Position numbers and translations under genes: made by a program. From NCBI RefSeq assembly GCF_033949425.1, contig NZ_JAXAVX010000002.1, positions 248,001 through 312,000 of the forward strand: a DNA stretch of 64,000 nucleotides, read 5' to 3'. This DNA comes from Patulibacter brassicae. GTDB taxonomy: Bacteria > Actinomycetota > Thermoleophilia > Solirubrobacterales > Solirubrobacteraceae. Numbering within the stretch: the first letter of the stretch is position 1; every line of letters begins with the position of its first letter. The notes under the pieces are model-generated. The model was not told the DNA's origin. It made no database searches and saw only the letters and a list, made by a program, of their open reading frames with translations. Positions 42,148 to 51,333 of the stretch are shown here, piece after piece.

Positions 42148-43068
42148 GTGGCGGGGCGCTCGCTGACCGTCGACCGGGCGATCGAGCGCCTCGCCGCTGC
42201 GCAGCACGGGATGGTCGCTCGCCGCCAGCTCCTCGCGGCCGGCGTCTCCGCGAAGGCGATCGCGCATCGCATCGGCCGGGGTCGACTCGTCCCGGTGCAT
42301 CGAGGGGTCTACGCCTGGGACCTGCGCCGACCCTGGCCGGACCGGTCGTGGTGGATGGCGGCGGTCCTTGCGTCCGGGGCGACGGCGGTGCTCTCCGGTC
42401 GGTCGGCCGCACGGCTACACGGGCTCCTCGACGGCGGCGGGCCCGCCGAGGTCGCGCTGCTCCGCACGCCGAGCCCGCTGCGCGGCGTGCGCGGCCGGCG
42501 TGTCCGTGTCCTCTCCGCCGAGGAGCGGACGAGGGTGGACGGCATCGCGTGCACGACCGTCGCTCGGACGCTGCTGGACCTCGCGTGGCGTGACCCGGGC
42601 CGGACGCTCGACCGGGCGCTCCGGCGGAGCATCGATCTCGGGACGTTCGATCGGGCGGCGGTCGACGCGCTGACCGCGTCGGGCCGCCCCGGGGCGACGG
42701 CGTTGCGCACGGCGCTGGCGGAGCTGCTCGGCCACGGTCCCGCCGCCCGCTCCAAGAGCGAGCTCGAGCTGCGGTTCCTCGAGCTCCTCGATCGGCACGG
42801 CTTCGATCGGCCGGCGGTCAACGTGTCGATCGACACCGCGGTCGGGGCGGTCGAGGTCGACACCCTCTGGCGCGCCCGCCGGCTGTCGATCGAGCTCGAC
42901 GGCTGGTGGACGCACCGCGATCGTCGCGCGGCACGGCGCGCCCACGAGCGCGACCTCCACCTGCGCGCCGCAGGGTTCGAGGTCCTGCGCCTGGACTGGC
43001 TCCAGGTCGTCGAGGACGAGGCGCGGACGGTCCGCCTGCTCCGAGGCATCGTCCCCGCCGCCGGGTGA
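42148..43068 (+). CDS. AbiEi-antitoxin-like wHTH plus DUF559 (PD-(D/E)XK-like) protein
   Basis: This protein of about 306 residues (GTG 42145 or 42148; the start is uncertain and a longer Arg-rich N-terminus is possible) has an N-terminal winged-helix like AbiEi type IV antitoxins: AAQHGMVARRQLLAAGVS then IAHRIGRGRLVPVHRGVYAW (about 12-50). A middle region includes TTVARTLLDLAWRDP. The C-terminal Vsr/DUF559-like nuclease fold has VEVDTLWRARRLSIELDGWW and FEVLRLDWLQVVED. This architecture is frequent in actinobacteria and is usually annotated as AbiEi-family, function unproven. No AbiEii toxin is adjacent. Repeat clusters flank it on both sides. Confidence 0.78.
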   Translation: MAGRSLTVDRAIERLAAAQHGMVARRQLLAAGVSAKAIAHRIGRGRLVPVHRGVYAWDLRRPWPDRSWWMAAVLASGATAVLSGRSAARLHGLLDGGGPAEVALLRTPSPLRGVRGRRVRVLSAEERTRVDGIACTTVARTLLDLAWRDPGRTLDRALRRSIDLGTFDRAAVDALTASGRPGATALRTALAELLGHGPAARSKSELELRFLELLDRHGFDRPAVNVSIDTAVGAVEVDTLWRARRLSIELDGWWTHRDRRAARRAHERDLHLRAAGFEVLRLDWLQVVEDEARTVRLLRGIVPAAG

Positions 43069-43152
43069 CGGACACGACGACGGCGGCCAGGCCGGAGCCG
43101 TCGCGCCGAGCCGCGGCCACCGGCGCGACGCGGCGGCCCGGGGGTCGCGACC

Positions 43153-43411
43153 GGAACGTTCCGCGTTCCTGGCCGGAGAGGGAGAGCACCCCGGAACGTT
43201 CCGGACCCGTGCGCCGCTGAGGCCCGGCCCCGAGCGCTCAGGGCTCCGCCCTGTCGCGTGCGGTTCTCGGAACGTTCCGGCGCGTTGCCCTCGGGAGGCC
43301 GTCCCGCGGGAACGTTCCGCTCCGTCGCCCCGCCCCGACGTTCCGCCCCGACGTTCCGCTTTGTCGCCCGCCCCGGCGTCCCGCTCCGTCGCCCGCCCCG
43401 ACGTTCCGCTC
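43153..43411. repeat. GGAACGTTCC palindrome array and degenerate 25-bp tandem repeats
   Basis: Perfect GGAACGTTCC palindromes occur at 43153, 43193, 43269 and 43309, giving two pairs each spaced exactly 40 bp. From 43309 to 43411 the DNA becomes a degenerate tandem of about 25-bp units resembling GTTCCGCTCCGTCGCCCGCC followed by CCGAC (about four units, one shortened). It lies in the 499-nt gap between the AbiEi-like gene and mfd; a TAGACT box (43492-43497) that probably serves mfd lies to its right. Confidence 0.8.
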
Positions 43412-43567
43412 CGGGGGTCCGGCTTCGTGCACCGCAGGCGTCGGCGCCGCCGTCGACGGAGGCGCGGGAGGGGACGCAGGTCGCCGGGTCGTAGACTGGA
43501 GGGTCCCGCCCGGCGCCGACCGGGCCGCCGTCGTCCCGGTCCCCGCCGCTCCTCGAAGAAGCTCCGC

Positions 43568-46500
43568 ATGTCCTCGCTGCGTCCCCTCCTGCGCCACCTC
43601 GCCGACGAGCCGACCGGCGCCCGGATCGCGCGCGAGGGCGGCAACGCGTTCGTCGCCACGGCGCTGCGGCCCTACGTCATCGCGGCGGCGCTCGACGGGG
43701 TGGACGGGGCGATCGGGCTCGGGCGCCCGGCCCTCGTCGTCGCCGGCGACGACAAGCAGGCCCGCGACCTGGCCCGCGACCTGCGCGCCTGGCTGCACCC
43801 CCGGCCGGTGCGCCTCTACCCCTCGCGCGGCGTCGCGTACGAGTCGCACCTCGCTCCGCCGCCGAGCCTCGTCGGCCAGCGCGTCGCCGCCCTCGACGCG
43901 CTGCTGGCCTTCGAGGACCCGGATGCGATGCCGTCGGGCGTCGCCGTCCCGGACGAGCCGCCGGTGATCGTCGCCTCGGCCGTCGCGCTGCTGGAGACCG
44001 TCCCGGACCCGGCGCTGCGCCCGCACGGCTTCACGCTGCGCGTCGGCGAGCTGCTCGACCTCGACGAGGTCTCCGGCGAGCTCGTGCGCGCGGGCTACGA
44101 GCGGGTCGACCAGATCACCGACCGCGGCCAGTTCGCGATCCGCGGCGGCATCCTCGACGTCTTCCCCGGCACGGAGGACAACCCCGTCCGGATCGACCTC
44201 TTCGACATCGAGATCGAGTCGATCCGCGCGTTCTCGGTCTTCACCCAGCGCTCGCTCGACGAGCTGCAGGAGGTGTTCGTCGCGCCGGCGGCCGAGCTCG
44301 CCGCCGAGCACCGCGAGTCGGCGGAGATCGCGTCGCTCCTCAGCCGGGACGACGGGCAGCCGCCGGACGTCGCCGAGCTCCTGCCCGTCGACCGCTTCGG
44401 GAGCTTCCTCGACCTCGTCCCGGACGACGCGGCCGTCGTGCTCGCCGCCGACGAGGAGCTCGCGCCGGCGCTGCGCGACCAGTGGGACGACGTCGAGGCG
44501 GCCTTCCACGACCGCGACCTCGGGCACCTCTACGTCCGCCCGGACGTCGTCATGGGCGAGCTCGACCGGCGCGCCGGGCTGCGGATCAACAGCCTCCTGC
44601 GCGACCAGGAGCTGCAGCTCCACGGTCAGTTCGGCGACCTCGCCGCGCGCAACCTCACCGCCGCCGAGACGGAGCTGGAGAAGCTCCTGCGCTCGGGCTA
44701 CCGGACGGTCGTCACCTGGCGACGTCAGGGCGACGGCGATCGCGCGGCCTACAACCTCAGCCGCGTGCGCGCCCAGTGGATCGGAGGCCCGCCCGCCCAC
44801 CCCCGCCAAGGCGGCCACGAGACGACGCCCGGTGGATGGGACCCGAGCCGTGCCGGCTTCGTCATCGCCGACCTGCGCCACGGCTTCATCGCCCCGGGCA
44901 TCAACCTCGCCGTCCTGCCCGACCACCGGCTCCTGCGTCGTCGCCGCTCCTCCGACGAGGACGAGGCCCGCCGCCGCTCCGGCCGCCGCGGCGCGCTGCG
45001 GAGCTTCGCCGACCTGCGGACCGGCGACATCGTCGTCCACGAGGACCACGGCATCGCCCGCTTCGACGGCTTCGACACGAAGACCGTCGCCGGCGTCACC
45101 CGCGACTACCTGAAGCTCCACTACGCGGGCGAGGACAAGGTCTTCGTCCCGGTCGACCAGCTCGCGAAGATCACCCGCTACACCTCGGCGGGCGGCTCCG
45201 GCCAGGTCCAGCTCTCGAAGCTCGGCGGCAAGGGCTGGGAGGCGATCAAGACCCGCGCGCGCAAGGCCGCCCACGAGATGGCCGGGGAGCTGCTGAACCT
45301 CTACGCCGAGCGCCGCGCGCGTCGCGGCTACGCCTTCCCGCAGGACGGGGAGCTCGTCGAGGAGTTCGAGGCGAAGTTCCCGCACAAGGAGACCGTCGAC
45401 CAGCTCGAGGCGATCGACGCGGTGAAGGCCGACATGGAGTCCGACCGGCCGATGGACCGCCTGATCTGCGGCGACGTGGGGTTCGGCAAGACCGAGGTCG
45501 CCCTGCGGGCGGCGGTGAAGGCCGCCGCCGACGGCAAGCAGGTCCTCATCCTCGCGCCGACGACGATCCTCGCCCAGCAGCACTACGCGACCTTCGCCGA
45601 GCGCCTGCGCGACCTGCCGATCACCGTCGACCACGTCTCCCGCTTCCGCTCGACGGCCGACCAGCGCGCGGCGGTCGCCGCGTTCAACGACGGCAAGATC
45701 GACGTCCTCGTCGGTACGCACCGCCTGCTCGGGCGGGACATGCGCGGCCACGACCTCGGCCTCGTCGTGCTCGACGAGGAGCAGCGCTTCGGCGTGAAGC
45801 AGAAGGAGCTCCTGCGGCAGCTGAAGCTCCGCGTCGATGTCATCGCGATGTCGGCCACGCCGATCCCGCGGACCCTGCAGATGTCGCTGGCGGGCCTGCG
45901 CGACATCTCGACGATCGAGACGCCGCCCGAGGGCCGGCGGCCCGTGAAGACGTACGTCGGAGAGTACGACGAGCAGCTCGTGCGCCAGGCGCTCATGCGC
46001 GAGAAGGCCCGCGGCGGCCAGGCGTTCTTCCTCCACAACCGCGTCGAGACGATCGACGAGACGGCGAGCCGGCTGCGCGGGCTCTGCCCCGACATGGAGT
46101 TCGAGGTCGCCCACGGGCAGATGAGCGACCAGCAGCTCGAGGACCACATGATGCGGTTCCTCCGCGGCGAGGCCGACGTCCTCGTGGCGACGTCGATCAT
46201 CGAGTCCGGGATCGACATCCCGCAGGCGAACACGCTGATCGTCGACCGCTCCGACCTCTTCGGCCTGAGCCAGCTCTACCAGATCCGCGGCCGGGTCGGC
46301 CGTGGGCGCGAGCGCGGCTACGCCTACCTCCTCTACCCGTCCGCGGCGGCGCTGACGGAGGACGCGATGCACCGCCTGACGGCGCTCGCCGACCACACCG
46401 AGCTCGGCGCGGGCTTCCAGATCGCGATGCGCGACCTCGAGCTGCGCGGCGCCGGCAACCTGCTCGGCGACGAGCAGTCCGGCCACGTCGCGGCCCTCGG

Positions 46501-47059
46501 CTTCGAGCTCTACCTCGCGATGCTCGAGGAGGCGGTCGCCGAGCGCGAGCGCGAGGGCGGGACCGAGGGCGACGACGACGATCGCGAGCCGGTTCGGCTC
46601 GACGCGCAGGTCAGCGCCTACGTCCCCGCGGAGTACGTCCCGTACGAGCAGGCGAAGGTCGAGGTCCACCGCCGGATCGCCGGCGCGCGCGACGTCGCCG
46701 ACCTCGAGGCCTTCCGCGCCGAGCTCGAGGACCGCTTCGGCGCGCCGCCCGAGCCGCTGGAGAACCTCCTGCTGCTCCAGCGCGCGCGGATCCGCTTCGG
46801 GGAGGCCGGCTGTCGCAGCGTCATGCTGCGCGGGACGAAGCTCACCGCCGGGCCGATCGAGCTCGACGCCGCGGGCGTCGCGCGCCTGCAGGAGGAGTGG
46901 GAGGGCCGCGCCGGCCAGCTGCGCTACGAGGGCGGCAAGACGCAGATCACCCTCACGGTCCCGAAGGAGGGGATCGAGCGGCTCGAGGCGGTCGTCGCCG
47001 CGTCGGAGGCCGCCCGCGTCGCGGTGCTCGCCGCCGAGGCCGCCGCGTCGGTGGCCTGA
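43568..47059 (+). CDS. mfd: transcription-repair coupling factor
   Basis: Mfd is the ATP-driven translocase that removes stalled RNA polymerase at lesions and recruits UvrA. The 1163 residues follow the standard order: UvrB-like domains (about 10-350; VRLYPSRGVAYESHLAPPPS, RGGILDVFPGTEDNPVRIDL), the RNA-polymerase-interacting Tudor-like domain (about 480-560; GDIVVHEDHGIARFDGF), and the RecG-like helicase. The latter has Walker A GDVGFGKTEVALR near residue 635, the DEEQ box VLDEEQRFG near 736, and the TRG motif SQLYQIRGRVGRGRERGYAY. A C-terminal UvrA-binding domain follows. A 5' UTR of about 70 nt follows TAGACT. Confidence 0.97.
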   Translation: MSSLRPLLRHLADEPTGARIAREGGNAFVATALRPYVIAAALDGVDGAIGLGRPALVVAGDDKQARDLARDLRAWLHPRPVRLYPSRGVAYESHLAPPPSLVGQRVAALDALLAFEDPDAMPSGVAVPDEPPVIVASAVALLETVPDPALRPHGFTLRVGELLDLDEVSGELVRAGYERVDQITDRGQFAIRGGILDVFPGTEDNPVRIDLFDIEIESIRAFSVFTQRSLDELQEVFVAPAAELAAEHRESAEIASLLSRDDGQPPDVAELLPVDRFGSFLDLVPDDAAVVLAADEELAPALRDQWDDVEAAFHDRDLGHLYVRPDVVMGELDRRAGLRINSLLRDQELQLHGQFGDLAARNLTAAETELEKLLRSGYRTVVTWRRQGDGDRAAYNLSRVRAQWIGGPPAHPRQGGHETTPGGWDPSRAGFVIADLRHGFIAPGINLAVLPDHRLLRRRRSSDEDEARRRSGRRGALRSFADLRTGDIVVHEDHGIARFDGFDTKTVAGVTRDYLKLHYAGEDKVFVPVDQLAKITRYTSAGGSGQVQLSKLGGKGWEAIKTRARKAAHEMAGELLNLYAERRARRGYAFPQDGELVEEFEAKFPHKETVDQLEAIDAVKADMESDRPMDRLICGDVGFGKTEVALRAAVKAAADGKQVLILAPTTILAQQHYATFAERLRDLPITVDHVSRFRSTADQRAAVAAFNDGKIDVLVGTHRLLGRDMRGHDLGLVVLDEEQRFGVKQKELLRQLKLRVDVIAMSATPIPRTLQMSLAGLRDISTIETPPEGRRPVKTYVGEYDEQLVRQALMREKARGGQAFFLHNRVETIDETASRLRGLCPDMEFEVAHGQMSDQQLEDHMMRFLRGEADVLVATSIIESGIDIPQANTLIVDRSDLFGLSQLYQIRGRVGRGRERGYAYLLYPSAAALTEDAMHRLTALADHTELGAGFQIAMRDLELRGAGNLLGDEQSGHVAALGFELYLAMLEEAVAEREREGGTEGDDDDREPVRLDAQVSAYVPAEYVPYEQAKVEVHRRIAGARDVADLEAFRAELEDRFGAPPEPLENLLLLQRARIRFGEAGCRSVMLRGTKLTAGPIELDAAGVARLQEEWEGRAGQLRYEGGKTQITLTVPKEGIERLEAVVAASEAARVAVLAAEAAASVA

Positions 47060-47161
47060 TCCGTCCTGCCCCCCGCCGCGGCGCTCGGGCCTCCAGCGGC
47101 TCAGTCTCCTCCCAGACGGCCTAAAGCCGCCCCTTACGAGCGGTCGATATGTTGCCGCGCG

Positions 47162-48343
47162 ATGCTTCGCCATGCTCGCCCGACCCTGGCCGCGTGCGCC
47201 GTGGGGATCCCGACCGCGCTCCTCCTGTCCGGCTGCGGCGGTCTCTCCGCCGACTCCGTCGCGTCTGTCGACGGCAAGGACATCACGAAGGCGCAGTACG
47301 ACCAGAGCTTCAAGTTCGCGACGTTCCAGGTCAACGGCCCGACAGCACTCCAGGGCAAGAACCCCAAGCTGATCGTGCCGACGCCGCCCGACTTCAAGTC
47401 CTGCATCGCGGCGATCCGCGCCCAGATGCCGAAGCCCGCGAAGGGCGAGCCGCCCGTCGCCGACGCGACGCTCAAGACGCAGTGCAAGTCGGGGTACGAC
47501 CAGATGAAGCAGATCGCCTTCGAGAGCCCGATCGTGCAGATCGTGGTGGCGAAGGAGGCCGAGGACAACGACGTCAAGGTCACCGACGCCGAGCTCAAGA
47601 AGGGCTGGGACGCGTACCTCGCCCAGCCGAACGTCCTCGGCGGCAAGCAGAACCTCGCGAAGTACAAGTCCGTCGCGGGCCTGACCGAGGAGCCCCTGCG
47701 CGCGCAGCAGAAGACCGACGCGCTGCTGCAGAAGCTCAACGCGAAGATCGTGAAGGACCGCGCCAAGGTCTCCGACAAGGACGTCGAGGCGTACTACGAG
47801 AAGAACAAGGCGCAGTACACGACGCCCGAGACGCGCGGCCTCCACATCGTCCTGACGAAGACCGAGGCGAAGGCGCAGGCCGCCAAGCGCGAGCTCGACG
47901 GCGGCGCGAAGTTCGCCGACGTCGCGAAGAAGTACTCCGAGGACCAGGTCAGCAAGAACGCCGGCGGCAAGCTCTCCGGCGTCACGAAGGGCCAGCAGGA
48001 GCGCGGCCTCGAGCAGGCCGCGTTCGCCGCGAAGAAGGACGAGATCGTCGGGCCGGTGAAGACCGAGTCGGGCTACTACGTCGTGCGCGTCGACACGATC
48101 ACCCCGGCGAAGGTCACCCCCTTCGCGCAGGTGAAGGAGCTGCTGAAGCAGCGGCTCGTGGCCGACAAGCAGAGCACGGCCTGGACCGACTGGCAGGAAG
48201 AGATCACGAAGAAGTGGCGCAAGAAGACCGAGTGCCGCGACGGCTACACCTCGACCTTCTGCAAGGGCTACAAGGAGCCGACGACGCCGGCCCCGGCGCC
48301 CGGCGGCCAGCAGCAGGCCCCGGCCCAGCAGCCCGCCCAGTAG
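47162..48343 (+). CDS. PpiC/SurA-type parvulin foldase lipoprotein
   Basis: This 393-residue exported peptidyl-prolyl isomerase/chaperone has a lipobox LLSGC with the lipidated Cys25. A SurA_N-like helical region follows (about 35-190; VASVDGKDITKAQYDQSF). The parvulin domain (about 220-320) contains YTTPETRGLHIVLTKTEAKA, FADVAKKYSEDQVSKNAGGK and GYYVVRVDTITPA. The C-terminal Gln/Pro/Ala tail is disordered. It probably assists folding of secreted proteins at the outer face of the membrane. TATGTT (47148-47153) lies 8 nt before the ATG. A gene of this kind often follows mfd in actinobacteria. Confidence 0.9.
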   Translation: MLRHARPTLAACAVGIPTALLLSGCGGLSADSVASVDGKDITKAQYDQSFKFATFQVNGPTALQGKNPKLIVPTPPDFKSCIAAIRAQMPKPAKGEPPVADATLKTQCKSGYDQMKQIAFESPIVQIVVAKEAEDNDVKVTDAELKKGWDAYLAQPNVLGGKQNLAKYKSVAGLTEEPLRAQQKTDALLQKLNAKIVKDRAKVSDKDVEAYYEKNKAQYTTPETRGLHIVLTKTEAKAQAAKRELDGGAKFADVAKKYSEDQVSKNAGGKLSGVTKGQQERGLEQAAFAAKKDEIVGPVKTESGYYVVRVDTITPAKVTPFAQVKELLKQRLVADKQSTAWTDWQEEITKKWRKKTECRDGYTSTFCKGYKEPTTPAPAPGGQQQAPAQQPAQ

Positions 48344-48351
48344 CCCCGCCC

Positions 48352-48389
48352 GCGGGGTGCGCCCGTCCCGCGTGGCCGGCGCACCCCGC
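48352..48389 (+). terminator. 11-bp hairpin after the foldase gene
   Basis: GCGGGGTGCGC (48352-48362) pairs perfectly with GCGCACCCCGC (48379-48389) around a 16-nt loop, starting 9 nt after the stop codon. It probably ends the foldase transcript; the next gene has a TAGGAT box at 48481-48486. Confidence 0.6.
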
Positions 48390-48537
48390 CGCCGGCTCGG
48401 TGGAGCCGGCCCTGGCCATCGGTGCGCGCGGAGACGGTCGCGGTCGCGCCGAGCTCGTCGGCGGGCACGCGTCGGCGAGCTAGGATCCTCCGGCCGGCGC
48501 GCTCGGCGCCGCTCCCTCCGTCCCCCCGAGGTTCCCG

Positions 48538-50463
48538 ATGGCCGATCTCCGCCGCGCCGCGCCGTTCCGCGGACGCTCCCTTCTGCTCGTCGCGGGCGTC
48601 GCGACGAGCCTCGCCGCTCCAGCCGCCGCGTCCGCGGCGTGGGCCCCCGCCGCGTCGGGTCCGGCGGGCGACGAGCAGCGCGTCCTGACCGGCGGCCCCG
48701 GTGCCGCTGCCGTCGTGGCGGCCGGCGACGCGGGCGTGGCGACCGCCGTCCACGCCCCCGGGGCGTCCGGCTGGACGGCGGGCGCCGCTCAGCCGGTCGA
48801 CGCCGACGGCTCCGGCTACGTGCTCGGCGACGGCGGCCTCGTCGCGCTGATCGCCGCCGACGACGACGCGCAGACCGTCAGCGTCCTGCGCGCCGGACCC
48901 GACGGCACCCTGACGCCCGCCGGGTCGCTGGCCCTGTCGCCGGACGACGTCGTCGACGGCGGAGCCGCCGCGCCGGACGGCAGCCTCGTGCTCGCGGTGC
49001 TCTCGGACGCCGGCCGGCTGACGCTGCACCGCCGGGCACCCGACGGCACGTGGTCCCAGAGCACACCGGCCGGCACGGCGAGCGTCGGCGCCACCTCGGC
49101 GGCGCTCGGCCCGACCGGGGTCGTGACCGTCGCCTGGGTGACCGCGGACGAGGACGACGTCGCCCAGCAGATCGGCGCCGTCGCGACGGGCCCGGGGGCC
49201 TCCGGCGCCCCGGTGGTCATCGCGGACCTCGCCGACGAGGCCTCGACGGTCGACGACCTCGTCGCGGTGCCCTCGCGCGACGGCTCCCCCTCGGCGGTGT
49301 GGACGCAGGCGTCGATCGAGGAGCCCGACGGCCTGATCCGCGGCGGCAGCGGCCCGGCCGACATCACCGAGCTCGCCTCGGGCGACGCGGAGACGCTCGG
49401 CGGGAGCCTGCAGGTCGCCTCGAGCGCGACCCGCACGCTCGTGCGCTGGCTCGACCCGGAGACGGCGGCCACCACGGTCGCCGCGCTCGACGGCAGCTGC
49501 AGCGCCGCCTCGGACCTCACGAGCGCCGTGCTCGTGGCTCGCGGGGGCGAGGTCGCGGCCGTCGGCGGTCGCGGAGGCCGACTGGCGATCGGGGCCGTCG
49601 ACGGCGCCTGCGCGGTGGCGCCGGACCCGTCGGCGGGGCCGGCGGTGAGCGCGGACGCTCCGCTCGACGCCGCCGCCGACGGCGAGGGCACCGTGGTGGT
49701 CGCGATCGGCGGCGACGGGACCGGCACGTCGACGATCGCCGTCGACGACCGCACCGCCCCCCGCATCGACGGCCTGGACGTCCCCGACGGGGCGACGGTC
49801 GGGGTGCCCCTGACCGCGGCCGCCTCCGCCTCGGACGCCTGGGGCGTCGCGTCGCAGGCCTGGAGCGTCGACGGCGTCGTCGCCGCGACGGGTGGGACGC
49901 TCGGCACGACCTTCCCCGCCGCCGGCGAGCACCTCGTCGAGCACCGGGCGACCGACGCGGCCGGCAACGCGACCGCCGCGGCGCGGTCCGTGGCGGTCGC
50001 CGAGGCGCCCGCGCCGCCGCCCGGGACCGAGCCCGTCGCCCCGCCGGTGGCGGTGCCCGTTCCGGGACCCCAGCCGCCCGCCACCGCCCGGCCACGGCGG
50101 CCGAGCGTGCGGATCCTCGACGTCCGACAGGGGCGCGACCGGCGCTGGACGCTCCGCCTGCGCGCCCGCAACGCGACCCGGCTCGAGGTCTCGCTGTTCC
50201 GCGAGCGCTACGTCGCCGGGACGGCAGCGCGGCGTCGGCCCGCCACCTGCCCGGTCCGTCCGCGACCGGCGCGGCGCCCGCCGACCGGCCGGCGCGGCCG
50301 GATCGTCGTCGACGCCGGCGGCGTGCGGACGACCGTGCGCCTGCCGCGCACGATGCAGCAGGCCCTCGCCAAGCGCGGGCGCTACACCGTGCGGGTCGTC
50401 GCCCGGGGCGCGCGCGGGACGCGCGCCGCGACGGCGCTGCGCCGCTTCACCGTCTGCGGATGA
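48538..50463 (+). CDS. large secreted beta-repeat protein, unknown function
   Basis: This 641-residue protein has a signal peptide (about 1-35; RGRSLLLVAGVATSLAAPAA). Residues 40-410 are Ala/Gly/Asp/Val-rich with a loose periodicity of about 45-55 residues (AAPDGSLVLAVLSDAGRLTL is one unit), suggesting a beta-propeller-like fold. A PKD/Ig-like domain (about 425-500; TFPAAGEHLVEHRATDAAGN) is followed by a Pro-rich hinge. A basic C-terminal beta domain (about 525-640) ends in a Cys. No catalytic motif is visible. It is probably extracellular or wall-associated. Confidence 0.72.
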   Translation: MADLRRAAPFRGRSLLLVAGVATSLAAPAAASAAWAPAASGPAGDEQRVLTGGPGAAAVVAAGDAGVATAVHAPGASGWTAGAAQPVDADGSGYVLGDGGLVALIAADDDAQTVSVLRAGPDGTLTPAGSLALSPDDVVDGGAAAPDGSLVLAVLSDAGRLTLHRRAPDGTWSQSTPAGTASVGATSAALGPTGVVTVAWVTADEDDVAQQIGAVATGPGASGAPVVIADLADEASTVDDLVAVPSRDGSPSAVWTQASIEEPDGLIRGGSGPADITELASGDAETLGGSLQVASSATRTLVRWLDPETAATTVAALDGSCSAASDLTSAVLVARGGEVAAVGGRGGRLAIGAVDGACAVAPDPSAGPAVSADAPLDAAADGEGTVVVAIGGDGTGTSTIAVDDRTAPRIDGLDVPDGATVGVPLTAAASASDAWGVASQAWSVDGVVAATGGTLGTTFPAAGEHLVEHRATDAAGNATAAARSVAVAEAPAPPPGTEPVAPPVAVPVPGPQPPATARPRRPSVRILDVRQGRDRRWTLRLRARNATRLEVSLFRERYVAGTAARRRPATCPVRPRPARRPPTGRRGRIVVDAGGVRTTVRLPRTMQQALAKRGRYTVRVVARGARGTRAATALRRFTVCG

Positions 50464-50471
50464 GGCGCCGG

Positions 50472-50497
50472 GGTCCCGGTGCACGCGCACCGGGACC
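50472..50497 (+). terminator. 11-bp hairpin after the large secreted protein gene
   Basis: GGTCCCGGTGC (50472-50482) pairs perfectly with GCACCGGGACC (50487-50497) around a 4-nt loop, 8 nt after the stop. It separates this transcript from the mazG promoter box TACCGT at 50512-50517. Confidence 0.7.
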
Positions 50498-50523
50498 GCC
50501 GCGTCCCCGGCTACCGTGAGGGC

Positions 50524-51330
50524 GTGGCTCGCGACGACATCACCGCGGCGCTCGGCGCCCTCGACGACCTGACCCGGCGCCTGCGCGAGGAGTGCCCGTG
50601 GGATCGCGAGCAGGACGAGCGCTCGATCGTGCCCCACACGCTCGAGGAGGCGTACGAGCTCGCGGACGCCGCGAACCGGGGCGACGACGGCAAGCTCCTC
50701 GACGAGCTCGGCGACGTCCTCTTCCAGGTCCACTTCCTCTCGCTGCTGCTCGAGGAGCGCGGTGCCGGCGACCTGGCGGCGGTCGCGGAGCACTGCCGCA
50801 CGAAGCTCATCGGGCGCCATCCGCACATCTTCGGCACCGCCGACGACCCGCAGGACCGCCCGGAGGTCCGCGACGCCGCCGACGTGCTGCGCAACTGGGA
50901 CCGGATCAAGCAGGACGAGCCGGGACGCGAGCGCGGGATCTTCGGCGAGGTCCCCGACAACCTCCCGTCGCTGCTCTACGCCCGCAAGGTCCAGCGGCGC
51001 GCCGCCTCGAGCGGGTTCGACCCGGCCGACGCGCGCGAGGCCCTCGATGCGGCCCGCGCGCAGCTGGACCTCGTCGAGCAGGAGATCGGCCGCGAGGACC
51101 GGCCGGCGACGATGGCGGCCGTCGGCGACGCGCTCTTCGCCGTCGTGAACGTCGCGCGGAAGGCGAAGGCCGACCCGGAGATCGCGCTGCGCTCCTCCAG
51201 CGCCCGGTTCCGCGACCGGGTGCTGGAGGCCGAGCGACTCGCCGACGCCGAGGGGCGCCGGTGGGCGGAGCTCGAGGAGGACGCGCGCTTGGCGTACTAC
51301 GCGCGGGCCGTGCTCTCCGAGGGCACCTGA
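50524..51330 (+). CDS. mazG: nucleoside triphosphate pyrophosphohydrolase MazG
   Basis: MazG hydrolyses non-canonical or excess NTPs to NMP and PPi. The 268 residues contain two MazG all-alpha modules. The first carries the metal-binding EExxE/ExxD pattern in TLEEAYELADAANRGD and LLDELGDVLFQVHF. The second (about 165-255) has the weaker VGDALFAVVNVARKAKADPE, as in other full-length MazG. RLREECPWDREQDERSI is the family N-terminus. GTG 50524 lies 6 nt after TACCGT. Position before eno matches the mfd-mazG-eno order of actinobacteria. Confidence 0.95.
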   Translation: MARDDITAALGALDDLTRRLREECPWDREQDERSIVPHTLEEAYELADAANRGDDGKLLDELGDVLFQVHFLSLLLEERGAGDLAAVAEHCRTKLIGRHPHIFGTADDPQDRPEVRDAADVLRNWDRIKQDEPGRERGIFGEVPDNLPSLLYARKVQRRAASSGFDPADAREALDAARAQLDLVEQEIGREDRPATMAAVGDALFAVVNVARKAKADPEIALRSSSARFRDRVLEAERLADAEGRRWAELEEDARLAYYARAVLSEGT

Positions 51331-51333
51331 CGA

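Noticed and set aside
43153..43318. SOS boxes or a CRISPR array
   Set aside because: GGAACGTTCC has no spacer between half-sites, so it is not a LexA box; repeats are only 10 bp and no cas genes are present.
43238..47845. A continuous open frame of about 1535 codons on the minus strand opposite mfd
   Set aside because: It mirrors the mfd codons; the translation is Leu/Arg/Asp/Val-rich with no domain, as expected when stops are rare at very high GC.
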